A DNA stretch of 64,000 nucleotides from Paludibacteraceae bacterium. GTDB taxonomy: Bacteria > Bacteroidota > Bacteroidia > Bacteroidales > Paludibacteraceae. A program made the position numbers and the translations under genes. Of the stretch, positions 1-9,600 are shown piece by piece. The notes under the pieces were generated by a model. The model ran no database searches and was not told where the DNA came from. It saw only the letters and a program-made list of their open reading frames with translations. The stretch's first letter is position 1; every line of letters begins with the position of its first letter. The stretch is taken from contig CAJOEJ010000001.1 in assembly GCA_905233375.1 (NCBI GenBank), forward strand, positions 55,585 through 119,584, given 5' to 3'.

Positions 1-1
1 A

Positions 2-409
2 GGCGTACATCTGGCTCCGACGTGGTATCTGCTGCTCTTCCCCGTACTGATACTCATGATCCAGTGTCTGGCATTGGGGCTGGGACTGATCGTCTCGTCG
101 TTGACGACCAAGTACCGCGACCTGACCAATTTCTTCGGGGTGTTCGTCTCGCTGTGGATGTACGCGACTCCGATCGTCTATCCTTTGAGCGAGGTCAAGA
201 ATCCCACTTTGCATCAAATCATGCTCATCAACCCGATGACGTCGATAATAGAGAGCTTCAAGTACGGAGCGTACGGCAAGGCGCTCCCTGCGGAGCAGGT
301 GTTCGACTGGACGGGGCTGGGCATCTCTGCGGTGGTGATCGCTGTGCTGCTGGTCATCGGCATCGCCATGTTCAACCGCAAGCAGAAGTACTTCATTGAT
401 ACGATTTGA
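2..409 (+). CDS. ABC-2 type transporter permease (polysaccharide/O-antigen export-like), 5'-truncated by window edge
   Basis: C-terminal membrane segments ...YRDLTNFFGVFVSLWMYATPIVYPLSEV...NPMTSIIESFKYGAYG typical of Wzm-like permeases; frame open to the window start. Confidence 0.85.
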   Translation, partial: GVHLAPTWYLLLFPVLILMIQCLALGLGLIVSSLTTKYRDLTNFFGVFVSLWMYATPIVYPLSEVKNPTLHQIMLINPMTSIIESFKYGAYGKALPAEQVFDWTGLGISAVVIAVLLVIGIAMFNRKQKYFIDTI

Positions 410-441
410 TGTGCAAAAATGCCCCGTTTTGTAAACTATAC

Positions 442-472
442 TTTGCAAAAACAAGAAATATAAGTACTTTTG
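442..472 (+). promoter_or_regulatory. Bacteroidetes-type promoter (TTTG-N19-TACTTTTG)
   Basis: TTTG 442-445, TACTTTTG 465-472. Confidence 0.5.
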
Positions 473-482
473 CCTGCAAAAG

Positions 483-514
483 TTTGCGTAATCTATAAAA
501 ATGTTGTAACTTTG
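483..514 (+). promoter_or_regulatory. Bacteroidetes-type promoter (TTTG-N20-TAACTTTG) upstream of lipoprotein pair
   Basis: TTTG 483-486, TAACTTTG 507-514. Confidence 0.65.
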
Positions 515-575
515 CGCGAAATTATAGCATATTGTTAGCAATCAATATAATTATTAACTAAAAAATTAAACAGAA

Positions 576-1418
576 ATGAAAAAGTTTTTTGCATTCGCAG
601 CTGTAGCGCTGATAGCGTTCAGTTTTGCATCTTGTAATCCGAACGACCCCCAAGGCGGCGGTTCCAATTTCTTTAAAATTAATGTTACCAACATTGATTT
701 CACCACTGCTGATCTGGAGATTATTCCGGCAGATACGTCGGTGTATTACTTCCCCGGTATGGTGATCGGAGAGGAAGGCATCAAGAGTATGGACTCGCTG
801 ATCAACGTGCAGATGAAGAAATTGAAGGGATATGACGCAAGCGATTTGATTGATGCTAAAATCCTTGTTAAAGGTACCTTCAAGGTTACGATTGAAGATA
901 TGGAGTCGAATACGGATCATGCCGTTTTTGCCTTTGATGTAGTAATCAACGGTGAGAATTTTGAAAAGGGTAAAGAGTTTACCTACAAGACCTTCAAGAC
1001 GAAAGCACCTGAGAATGAAGATTTAGGCGTACTCGAAGGCGGCGGCTTTGAGGACTACCGTGACGAGGACGGTTCTTACCTCGCTGATGCTGTGAAAGAA
1101 GGTGAATATGATGTTACGCTCAATATCGTTGATGCCGATTTCATCGGTAACTTCACGGAAGCTGATTTGATTTTGGAATATTCGTATATCTGGACGAAGA
1201 ATATGCACGCGCAGTATGGTCAAGATATCGTACAAGCCCAGTTGGAGAGCAAGCTGGCAGGCGAGGACGCTGCTACCATCAGCGGATGGGTTATTGCTGC
1301 GAACGGCGCCAAGTACACCTTCACGTTCACGCACCCGACCGTAGAGGCTAAGAATGCTCCGAAGAGAGCTCCCAAGCATAACGAGAGCAAACCGGCTATC
1401 AAGAGCCTGGCTAAGTAA
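576..1418 (+). CDS. lipoprotein, single FN3-like/'PADT..YY' domain, paralogue of the next gene
   Basis: lipobox ...FSFASC; shared N-terminus MKKFFA..AVAL.AF.FASCN with 1468-2778. Confidence 0.7.
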   Translation: MKKFFAFAAVALIAFSFASCNPNDPQGGGSNFFKINVTNIDFTTADLEIIPADTSVYYFPGMVIGEEGIKSMDSLINVQMKKLKGYDASDLIDAKILVKGTFKVTIEDMESNTDHAVFAFDVVINGENFEKGKEFTYKTFKTKAPENEDLGVLEGGGFEDYRDEDGSYLADAVKEGEYDVTLNIVDADFIGNFTEADLILEYSYIWTKNMHAQYGQDIVQAQLESKLAGEDAATISGWVIAANGAKYTFTFTHPTVEAKNAPKRAPKHNESKPAIKSLAK

Positions 1419-1467
1419 TATGCGTGATGCGCAAGTAATACATTAAATTAAAGAGATAAAGAAAAGT

Positions 1468-2778
1468 ATGAAAAAGTTTTTTGCAATCGTAGCTGTTGCT
1501 CTCGTGGCATTCGGCTTTGCATCCTGCAACGGAAACAATCCTTCCGCTAATGCATTCAAAATCACCGTTAGCGATATCACCGCTACCGGTGCTACAATCG
1601 AGGTAGTTCCTGCTGACACTGCAGCTACCTATTATTGGGATATTCTGGAGGCTTCCGAGGCTGCCAAGATGGACGATGAGGCGGTAGGTACATATCTGAA
1701 AGAGCTGTTGGAAGAGGCAGTTGAGTATTATACCTATTATGGTTATGATGTTGTTTTCGAGGACTTCCTTGTAAAAGGCAAGGACAGTTATGACTACACC
1801 AAACTTACCGCCGAAACGGAGTACACCGTTGTAGCTATTGCGCTGGACAAGGACGGTAAATCAAGCGGTGCAGCTTCCCGTCAGAACTTCAAAACTCTGG
1901 CGGAAGAAGTAGTGCCCGTACCCGATAACATGACCTTCCAGATCGCAGTGGACGATATCACCTACTCGGGGGCAAGTGTTTCCGTAACTCCGTCTATTGA
2001 CGATGCAACCTATTACTGGAATGTCTTTGAGACGGCTGATATCGACGGTATGAGCGATGCAGACCTGGGTGCAGCTCTCAAGAGTAATATCGAGTACATT
2101 ATTCAGATGTACGCCTATTACGGTCAGGAGTTCACTATCGCGGATTTCCTGTCCGAGGGTGCGGATGCTTATGACTTCGCAGAATTGGATTCCGAGACAG
2201 AGTATACTGTTGTGGCTGTTGCGATGAATGCACAGGGTACCACCAATGGCGCGGTAGCCAAGAAGAACTTCAAGACAGCTGAAGTTGTTGCGCAGTCCGA
2301 GGTAACGCTGGACTTCCACGATGCTCTTATCAAGGACTACCGTGACTATGACGGTTCATTCATGATCATTGCCGCTCCGGCTGACTCTTCGGTTGTTGTT
2401 CTCCTGACTCCGTATAGTGATGAGTTCGTTGGTGACTTCACGCAGGCTGATCTCGATCCGGACTACTCGGGTATCGTGATTAAGGCTGACCAGAAGAGTT
2501 ATACTGTCGCTAAAGCTGCGTTCGACGGAACTCTGAGATCGAGAGAGGAAGACTACTTCTACAGCGGCTGGTTCATTGCATCCAACCTGGTTAAGTACAG
2601 CTTCGAGTTCTCTGTTCCTGCTGACGAAAGCGCATTCGAACAAGGCGGCGAAGAAGGCGGTGCCAATGTTCCTGCCAAGAAGGTCGCTGGGAAAGTTCTG
2701 GATAAGAAAAATGCGTTCCTCAAGAAAGGCAATATCGAGAAGAACGTTCGTCGCTCCGAGAAGCTTTTCAACCGTTAA
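1468..2778 (+). CDS. lipoprotein with two tandem FN3-like domains
   Basis: lipobox FGFASC; internal repeat FKITVSDITATGATIEVVPADTAATYYWDI / FQIAVDDITYSGASVSVTPSIDDATYYWNV. Confidence 0.7.
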   Translation: MKKFFAIVAVALVAFGFASCNGNNPSANAFKITVSDITATGATIEVVPADTAATYYWDILEASEAAKMDDEAVGTYLKELLEEAVEYYTYYGYDVVFEDFLVKGKDSYDYTKLTAETEYTVVAIALDKDGKSSGAASRQNFKTLAEEVVPVPDNMTFQIAVDDITYSGASVSVTPSIDDATYYWNVFETADIDGMSDADLGAALKSNIEYIIQMYAYYGQEFTIADFLSEGADAYDFAELDSETEYTVVAVAMNAQGTTNGAVAKKNFKTAEVVAQSEVTLDFHDALIKDYRDYDGSFMIIAAPADSSVVVLLTPYSDEFVGDFTQADLDPDYSGIVIKADQKSYTVAKAAFDGTLRSREEDYFYSGWFIASNLVKYSFEFSVPADESAFEQGGEEGGANVPAKKVAGKVLDKKNAFLKKGNIEKNVRRSEKLFNR

Positions 2779-2798
2779 TAGGTAGGAACTGATTCCTG

Positions 2799-2832
2799 AA
2801 AAAAACTGTCACTTCGATGGCAGTTTTTTTTT
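2799..2832 (+). terminator. intrinsic terminator
   Basis: aaaaaactgtcacttcgatggcagttttttttt: stem plus T tract 3' of 1468-2778. Confidence 0.85.
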
Positions 2833-2924
2833 GTGTTGTTTCGTGTAGATGTGCCCCTCTGACCGTAGCCGATCGTTATCCTTTGCTCATGCTTTCCTTG
2901 GCTTGTCGTAGTAGTAATATCCCC

Positions 2925-2968
2925 GTTATCACCCTGTAATCACTCCGTAATCACCCCGTAATCACCCC
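2925..2968. repeat. 11-bp tandem array (GTAATCACYCC x4)
   Basis: gttatcaccct gtaatcactcc gtaatcacccc gtaatcacccc. Confidence 0.9.
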
Positions 2969-3205
2969 CTTTTTGCTCGTTATTGTGTCGTGATGGAATC
3001 GGGGAAAACAGGGTAAGTCTTTGTATTTCTTCGTGAAACAAAGGCGTTCGGGGTTGTTGCGAGGTGGGAAAGGAGAAGTTATTAACAATTTTTCGTTTTG
3101 GAAAACTTTTTGTGTTAATAAAAATCGCAAAGTATTGAAAATAAGAAGAAATAGTAAAAGTTTTGGAAAACTTTGTGAATTTTTCAAAAAATATTTGCCA
3201 AAAAA

Positions 3206-3237
3206 TTTGCACAATTCAGAAATTTGTTGTAATTTTG
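3206..3237 (+). promoter_or_regulatory. Bacteroidetes-type promoter (TTTG-N20-TAATTTTG), predicted start of a long nrdD leader
   Basis: TTTG 3206-3209, TAATTTTG 3230-3237. Confidence 0.55.
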
Positions 3238-3329
3238 CACCCGAATTCGCGCTTGATGAATAGGGGATAGAAAAAAACATAAAATAACGTAAGAAAAAAT
3301 AATTTTGGATTAGTTGTGTTGCGATAAAT

Positions 3330-3492
3330 TTAGAAAAAAACAAACAAAACCCTTTTGAATGATTATGAGCTTCGCTCCTTGTGTCAATTGCTGCTAAAAA
3401 GTACCTAAAAGTAAACTTTTGCACTTTTTACCAACAATTACCACAACTCTTCGAGTTAAATCATTAAAAAGACATAAACATAAAAAACAATT
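3330..3492 (+). ncRNA. Candidate structured cloverleaf-like element, copy A (RNA or DNA element)
   Basis: 13-bp closing inverted repeat with one mismatch (3352-3364/3459-3471), hairpins GAGCttcGCTC, AATTG..TAAAAAGT..ACTTTTTA..CAATT and AACTCttcGAGTT; homologous to the reverse complement of 63690-63843. Confidence 0.6.
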
Positions 3493-3563
3493 TAGGGGGT
3501 AAGCGCGGTGAGGAAGAGAGCGCACATGAATGTGCGCGCAAAGACGCTATATGATACAAAGCC

Positions 3564-3697
3564 GGATAATGTACAATGGGACAAGGTACAATGTACAAAG
3601 GGGGAAGATGCTAATGGCGGCGGGCATGCCGACAAAATGCATGATGATGCGATAGGGGCGGCGGATGACATCCGCCTGCAATACGAAGAAGAGGATT
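3564..3697. repeat. Composite repeat, left copy flanking nrdDG
   Basis: GGATAATGTACAAtGGGACAAgGTACAATGTACAAAGG...TAATGGCGGCGG...GGCGGATGACATCCGCCTG.AATACGAAGAAGAG; same word order at 6512-6602. Confidence 0.75.
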
Positions 3698-3740
3698 ATA
3701 TGCCGGATAAAATCCGGCGGAAACGGAGGAAGAGATTTTA

Positions 3741-3839
3741 AGTACCAAGTGACCAAGTACCAAGTACCAAGTGACCAAGTACCAAGTACAAAGGGACAAA
3801 GTTCAATGTACAAAGTGACAATGTACAATGTACAAAGGA
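3741..3839. repeat. AAGTACC/AAGTGACC and TACAATGTACAAAGG word array
   Basis: aagtaccaagtgaccaagtaccaagtaccaagtgaccaagtaccaagtacaaagggacaaagttcaatgtacaaagtgacaatgtacaatgtacaaagg. Confidence 0.9.
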
Positions 3840-3896
3840 AGGGCGAAGCGTGGTTGATGATTGAAGAATGAAGGTTTAAGATTTTATTACTATATT

Positions 3897-5996
3897 ATGG
3901 AAACATACATTATTAAGAGAGACGGTAAGAAGGAACTTTTTGCCATTGACAAGATTAAAAACGCTATCAGCAAGGCATTCTTAGCTGTGGGAGCGTTTGC
4001 GACCGAGGAGACACTCGGATGTGTTTTATCCCATTTGCGCGTTCATAACGGAGCTACGGTGGAGGAGATTCAGAACCAGGTAGAGGTAGCGCTGATGGCG
4101 GAGGGTTATTATCAGGTAGCGAAAGCGTTTATCCTGTATCGTCAGGGGCACACGGAGGACCGTGAGACGCAGCAACGTCTGGACTTTATGATGAACTATG
4201 TTCAGGCATCCAATGCGGCAGAGGGTTCGAAGTTCGATGCAAATGCGAACGTGGAGCACAAGAACATCGCTACTCTGATCGGCGAGCTGCCCAAACAGGG
4301 CTTTATCCGTCTGAACCGCCGTCTGTTGACCGAGCGTATCAAGACGATGTACGGCAAAGAGCTGAGCGACCGCTACATGAGTCTGCTCAACCAGCACTTC
4401 ATCTACAAGAACGACGAGACGAACCTCGCCAACTACTGCGCGTCCATCACGATGTACCCTTGGCTGATCGGCGGGACGAAGAGTATCGGCGGCAACGCTA
4501 CTCCTCCTCACAACCTCAAATCGTTCTGCGGCGGATTCATCAACATGGTGTTCATGGTGAGCTCGATGCTCTCAGGCGCGTGCGCTACGCCCGAGTTCCT
4601 TATGTATATGAACTACTTCATCGAGCAGGAGTACGGCGAGGACTACTATCTGCGTGCGGACGAGGTGGTGGATCTGAGCAAGAAACGCCGTACGATCGAC
4701 AAAGTGATCACGGACTGCTTCCAGCAGGTGGTTTACAGTCTGAACCAGCCGTCGGGTGCGCGTAACTTCCAGTCGGTATTCTGGAATATCAGTTACTACG
4801 ACCGTTACTATTTCCAGAGCCTGTTCGACAACTTCCGTTTCCCGAACGGCGAGGCGCCGCATTGGGAGAGCCTGAGCTGGTTGCAGAAACGGTTCATGAA
4901 CTGGTTCAACGAGGAGCGTACGCGCTGCGTGCTGACCTTCCCGGTAGAGACGATGGCTCTGTTGGCGGAGAACGGCGACATCAAGGACAAGGAGTACGGC
5001 GATTTCACGGCAGAGATGTACGCGAAGGGTCACTCGTTCTTCACGTACGTGAGCGACAACGCAGACAGTCTGTCGAGCTGCTGTCGTTTGCGTAACGCTA
5101 TCACGGACAACAGTTTCAGCTACACGCTCGGCGCCGGCGGTATCTCGACGGGTTCGAAATCGGTATTGACGATCAACCTGAACCGCGCTATCCAGTACGC
5201 CGTACGCAACAACATCCCGTATCAGGCATACATCGAGGACGTAGTGGATCTTATGCACAAGGTGCAGTTGGCATACAACGAGAACCTGAAGAACCTGCAG
5301 GAAAAAGGCATGCTGCCTCTGTTCGATGCCGGTTACATCAATATAGGTCGTCAGTACCTGACGATCGGTGTGAACGGTCTGGTGGAAGCGGCTGAGTTCC
5401 TCGGCTATGAGATCAAAGACACGCCGGAGTATGCGCACTTCGTACAGGAACTGCTCGGTATCATCGAGAAGAAGAACAAAGAGTACCGCACGCGCGATGT
5501 CATGTTCAACTGCGAGATGATTCCGGCGGAGAACGTGGGTGTCAAGCATGCCAAATGGGACCGCGAGGACGGCTATGTCGTGCCGCGTGACTGCTACAAT
5601 AGCTATTTCTACATCGTGGAGGACAAGAGCCTGAACGTGCTGGACCGCTTCCGTTTGCACGGCGCGAAGTACATCGAGCACCTGACGGGCGGTAGTGCGC
5701 TTCACTGCAACCTGGAGGAGCACCTGAGTCAGGCGCAATACCGTCAGTTGCTGCGCGTGGCGGCGGTAGAAGGATGCAACTACTTCACGTTCAATATCCC
5801 GAACACGGTTTGTAACGACTGCGGTCATATCGACAAGCGCTACCTGAAGGAGTGCCCGCATTGCCACTCGAAGAACGTGGACTACCTGACGCGCGTGATC
5901 GGTTACATGAAGCGTGTATCGAACTTCTCGGAGGCACGCCAGAAAGAGGCGGGACAGCGGTACTATGCCGAGAAGGGGAAAGCGCCGGAGTGTTGA
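3897..5996 (+). CDS. nrdD: Anaerobic (class III) ribonucleoside-triphosphate reductase
   Basis: N-terminal ATP-cone-like region (METYIIKRDGKKELFAIDKIKNAISKAF), CNDCGH...CPHC Zn site and RVIGYM glycyl-radical loop; start moved from 3861 to METY. Confidence 0.95.
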   Translation: METYIIKRDGKKELFAIDKIKNAISKAFLAVGAFATEETLGCVLSHLRVHNGATVEEIQNQVEVALMAEGYYQVAKAFILYRQGHTEDRETQQRLDFMMNYVQASNAAEGSKFDANANVEHKNIATLIGELPKQGFIRLNRRLLTERIKTMYGKELSDRYMSLLNQHFIYKNDETNLANYCASITMYPWLIGGTKSIGGNATPPHNLKSFCGGFINMVFMVSSMLSGACATPEFLMYMNYFIEQEYGEDYYLRADEVVDLSKKRRTIDKVITDCFQQVVYSLNQPSGARNFQSVFWNISYYDRYYFQSLFDNFRFPNGEAPHWESLSWLQKRFMNWFNEERTRCVLTFPVETMALLAENGDIKDKEYGDFTAEMYAKGHSFFTYVSDNADSLSSCCRLRNAITDNSFSYTLGAGGISTGSKSVLTINLNRAIQYAVRNNIPYQAYIEDVVDLMHKVQLAYNENLKNLQEKGMLPLFDAGYINIGRQYLTIGVNGLVEAAEFLGYEIKDTPEYAHFVQELLGIIEKKNKEYRTRDVMFNCEMIPAENVGVKHAKWDREDGYVVPRDCYNSYFYIVEDKSLNVLDRFRLHGAKYIEHLTGGSALHCNLEEHLSQAQYRQLLRVAAVEGCNYFTFNIPNTVCNDCGHIDKRYLKECPHCHSKNVDYLTRVIGYMKRVSNFSEARQKEAGQRYYAEKGKAPEC

Positions 5997-6041
5997 AAAG
6001 TACAAAGGGACAAAGGACAATGTACAAAGGATGATAGAGAA

Positions 6042-6503
6042 TTGAAAGTAGCATCATTTGATATTGTATTTCAGGAGATTCCGGGCGAGGTAACACTCGC
6101 CCTGAATCTGTCCGGATGTCCGTGTCATTGTCCGGGGTGTCACAGTCCGCATCTGGCGGAGGATATAGGCGAGGAAGTGGACGAGGCGTTGCTGGACGGG
6201 CTGTATGCGCGTTACGGCAAGATGATCACGTGCGTTTGTTTCATGGGCGGTGATGCGGAGCCGGAGACAGTAGCCCGTTGGGCGAGGTACGTGAAAGAAT
6301 TACGAAAGGAGAATTCGGAATTACGGACGGCGTGGTATAGCGGACGAACGAGTATGCCGCGGGATGAGGAGGCGTTTGACTATGTCAAGATCGGTCCGTA
6401 TATCGAAGCGTTGGGCGGACTCAAGAGTAAGAATACCAACCAGCGGATGTACAAGCGAGTAGGGAAGGAATGGGAGGATATTACGGGGGAGTTCCGGAAA
6501 TAG
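6042..6503 (+). CDS. nrdG: Anaerobic ribonucleotide reductase activating protein (radical SAM)
   Basis: LNLSGCPCHCPGCHSP Fe-S motif; directly 3' of nrdD; TTG start in the ORF track. Confidence 0.93.
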   Translation: MKVASFDIVFQEIPGEVTLALNLSGCPCHCPGCHSPHLAEDIGEEVDEALLDGLYARYGKMITCVCFMGGDAEPETVARWARYVKELRKENSELRTAWYSGRTSMPRDEEAFDYVKIGPYIEALGGLKSKNTNQRMYKRVGKEWEDITGEFRK

Positions 6504-6511
6504 GGGAGCCA

Positions 6512-6602
6512 GGATAATGTACAAAGGGACAAAGTACAATGTACAAAGGATTGAAGGTGTTAATGGCGGCGGATGACATCCGCCTGAAATACGAAGAAGA
6601 GA
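6512..6602. repeat. Composite repeat, right copy flanking nrdDG
   Basis: ggataatgtacaaagggacaaagtacaatgtacaaagg...taatggcggcggatgacatccgcctgaaatacgaagaagag. Confidence 0.75.
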
Positions 6603-6605
6603 GAA

Positions 6606-6640
6606 ACAACAAGCCTCGCGGGGAACGCGAGGTTTGTTGT
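6606..6640. terminator. Bidirectional intrinsic terminator between convergent nrdG and the 1896-aa gene
   Basis: acaacaagcctcgcg-gggaa-cgcgaggtttgttgt, 15-bp stem with one mismatch. Confidence 0.85.
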
Positions 6641-6654
6641 TTAATAGATCAGTA

Positions 6655-9600
6655 CTAATAAATCAGGACTTTGTGGGTGGTGGTATGCTCGTTGCCGTAG
6701 CGGGTGCGGATGAAGTAGATACCACTGTTGGCGGGCAGGGTGATCTGGGTCTTGCCTTCGTTCAGATGTCCGGATTCGAGGAGGAAGCCGGTAGCCGAGA
6801 AGACGTCGTACTGCCCTTTGTCCGGAGCTTCGACGGTTATCACCGGAGCATGCTTCGGCGCCTGGGTCGGGTAGATGATCACCGGCGTGTCGTGGGTCTT
6901 GGTCTCGAACTCCTGAATGATGATCGGGCAACTCGGAATTGCCACGTTCTCCCCTCTGCGTACCGCCATCATGTACACTTCGTCTCCGGGCTCCAATACG
7001 GAGCTTTGCAGGTAGAGCGTTCCGCCCGCAGGTTGCAGCACATGGTTGACGTACCATTCGGTCTTGATGAAATCATATCCGCCGTTATACTCGGCATTGA
7101 GCGGCATGACGATATCGTTCCAGTTCTGCTCGATGACCCACGCGGGGTAGCGAATGAGCATGGAGATGCTGTCGGAACGCTCGATGCCGCAGATGTCGTT
7201 ATCAATCTCAATGCGCAGGCTGTAGTAGTTAGGCTGTACGTACGCAGTATGATTCCGGTACAGCACATTCTTGAACTTGGGCAGGTCGATATGCGCCTTG
7301 AAGGTCGGGTCGAAAGGTACATCATCGACGTCAACAAAGCCGGCTTTCTTCGCGAGGTTGTCAAAGCGGACGCTGTACTTCGCCGGTTTGCTTCCCATGA
7401 ACGACAAGGTGACATCAAACCCTTCCGCGTCCGCGCATAGATCTTCCTCTATCTTCGCGTAGGTGATACGTGCCGGATCGCTCACATCGAGCAGCAGAGT
7501 GTGGATATAGGACTGCTTGACATCGAGCAGGCGTACGGTATCGCGGTAACAGCCTGTCTGTGTGTAGGTTTTGCCGCGCCATGTGTATGTCATTCCGCTA
7601 CATATTCTATCCTCGAGGGTATCGCGCACGGTCTCCACTACCGTCAGTTTCAATGTGAAGGTGCTATCACAGAGGAAGCCTTTGGTCGGTTCCCTATGGT
7701 GATAGACACCGGTGGAGTCGTAGGTGGAGCTGAACCACTTGACGGGCTGGTCATAGTCCGCAAGCGTGATAATGGTGTCGTGGTGATAGACAGGATGCAC
7801 GGTGAGATCCAGGTGCATGATACTGTCACACTGGTTCCTGGTCTTGAAATACAAGTCGTACTTGCCGGTGGTCGTGAATTTCTTTCCTCCGAACTCGACG
7901 GTATCGCCCTGACATATCTCCCTTACTTCGGTAGGCATGTCGTACGCGGGGGCGTCATAGATGTGTACGCAGTACAGGCTATCGAGCTTTTGCGAAGAGG
8001 ACGGACGGACGAAGGTGTATAGTCCGGCTTCTGTAATGACTCTGTCGTCTATCTTGATCTGCGCACCCGGACAGAGCGGAATAGCGTCCCACGCCGAGAC
8101 ATGGTCGGTGACCACCAGATTGATCAGCACGACGCTGTCACAATGGAAGCGGTTGGTCAGGGTGTCGTAATACATGCCGCTCTGCATATATTCCTTATTA
8201 TGGATAATATACGGCGGTGCTATATAGGATCCGATCAGGGTATCCATCCGAGTGAGACTCGTCCGGTTCACGTGGAGGGTGAGAGATACCAAGGAATCTA
8301 TGTTGGGCGACAGATACTGATACGTTCCTTCGCGGGTGTATTTGTTGCCATAGAACATGCAGAAATCCCCATCGCAGATGGTCGTGTCTTTTTCAAGAAC
8401 CACTTTAGGGTGTACTACATTGACACTGAACTCGTATATACTGTCGCACCCGTACCGGTCGAAATACTCCACTCTGTGCTTGCCTGTCTGGGTGATCTCA
8501 ATACCGTGTATAATCTCCCTTGTTCCGGCAGGTATGTTGTAGTTCTCCTTGATGATCGTGTCATTATGCGCCCCGACGCGCAGCTCGTAGATACTGTCGT
8601 AAGCGAATCCCACCGTTTGGAGGTAGTCGTAATAGATGCCGGCTTTGGTGATCCATTGTCCATGCCATTCCAGGGTGTCGGGCAGACAGAGATGGACGGA
8701 GTCGGTCAGATAATACGTCTTTCCGATGGTGAGGGTGAGGTGGTAGCGGATCGAGTCGCACTTACCGTCCGCATATCGTACCGTGTCTGTCCGTTCCACC
8801 TTGCCCGTACTGATATTCTTTGTCGGGATGGTATAGGTCCGTCCCTCGGGCGTGGTCCATACAAACGGATTCTTATCGCTCGTTGTCTGGGGCACTTCGA
8901 TGGTTTTCACTTTGCGGAAACGCATATCGATGGAATGGATCGTCTTGGCGCATCCCAGTTCCGAATAGGCGGTGTCATGGATGAGCGTATCGCGCATATA
9001 CCGCTTGCCGCTGTAGTCGTAGAAATCGCCTTCGCAGAGGATAGGATGAATGGTATCCCGCAGGGCACGCAGCACTCTGAAGTTGATCACGTTGATGGTA
9101 TCCACAATCTTCGACTTGACGGTATCCATCAGGACGGTGTCATTGTAGATGGGTTTCACATTCCGCCATAAGTAGGGCAGGTTGTCCTCACATTCCTGCA
9201 CGGAATGATTGCGGATGATTTCCTTCTCGTGTACGGTCAATTGCAACTCGAGGATACTGTCGCACCCGTTCACCGCCTTCAAGGTGTCGTAATAGGTTCC
9301 GGAGATCCGGTATGTCTTGTCCGGGTGTGTGGGTACGGACCATGTATAGGAACCGTTGACATGCATCTCCTGTACGGTCTTTATCTGCGCCAACTCCCTT
9401 ATCTGCAGGACAATGATACTGTCGCAACCGAACTGGTTCGAGAGGCGCTGAGTATATCTGCCGCCTTGGGTGTATGTTATGCCGTGGTAGATGTACGGGT
9501 TTCCGTAACACATGTCGTGACGGAGATACGTGGTGTCTGTCTTCAGCACTTTCAAGTGCAAGGTCACGAGCGAGTCATAGTGCATGACGGTCTTCAACGA

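Noticed and set aside
2925-2968. Possible CRISPR array
   Set aside because: 11-bp contiguous units without spacers; none of the repeat arrays here has CRISPR geometry and no cas genes are seen.
3352-3471. Naming copy A a cobalamin or other known riboswitch
   Set aside because: No recognisable conserved riboswitch core; a homologous copy lies outside any visible leader, so no ligand class can be supported.
3508-3741. 77-aa ORF upstream of nrdD
   Set aside because: Composed of the intergenic composite repeat; low-complexity charged product, no homology recognised.
4572-6020. 482-aa minus-strand ORF
   Set aside because: Antisense to nrdD, R/H/V-rich shadow frame.
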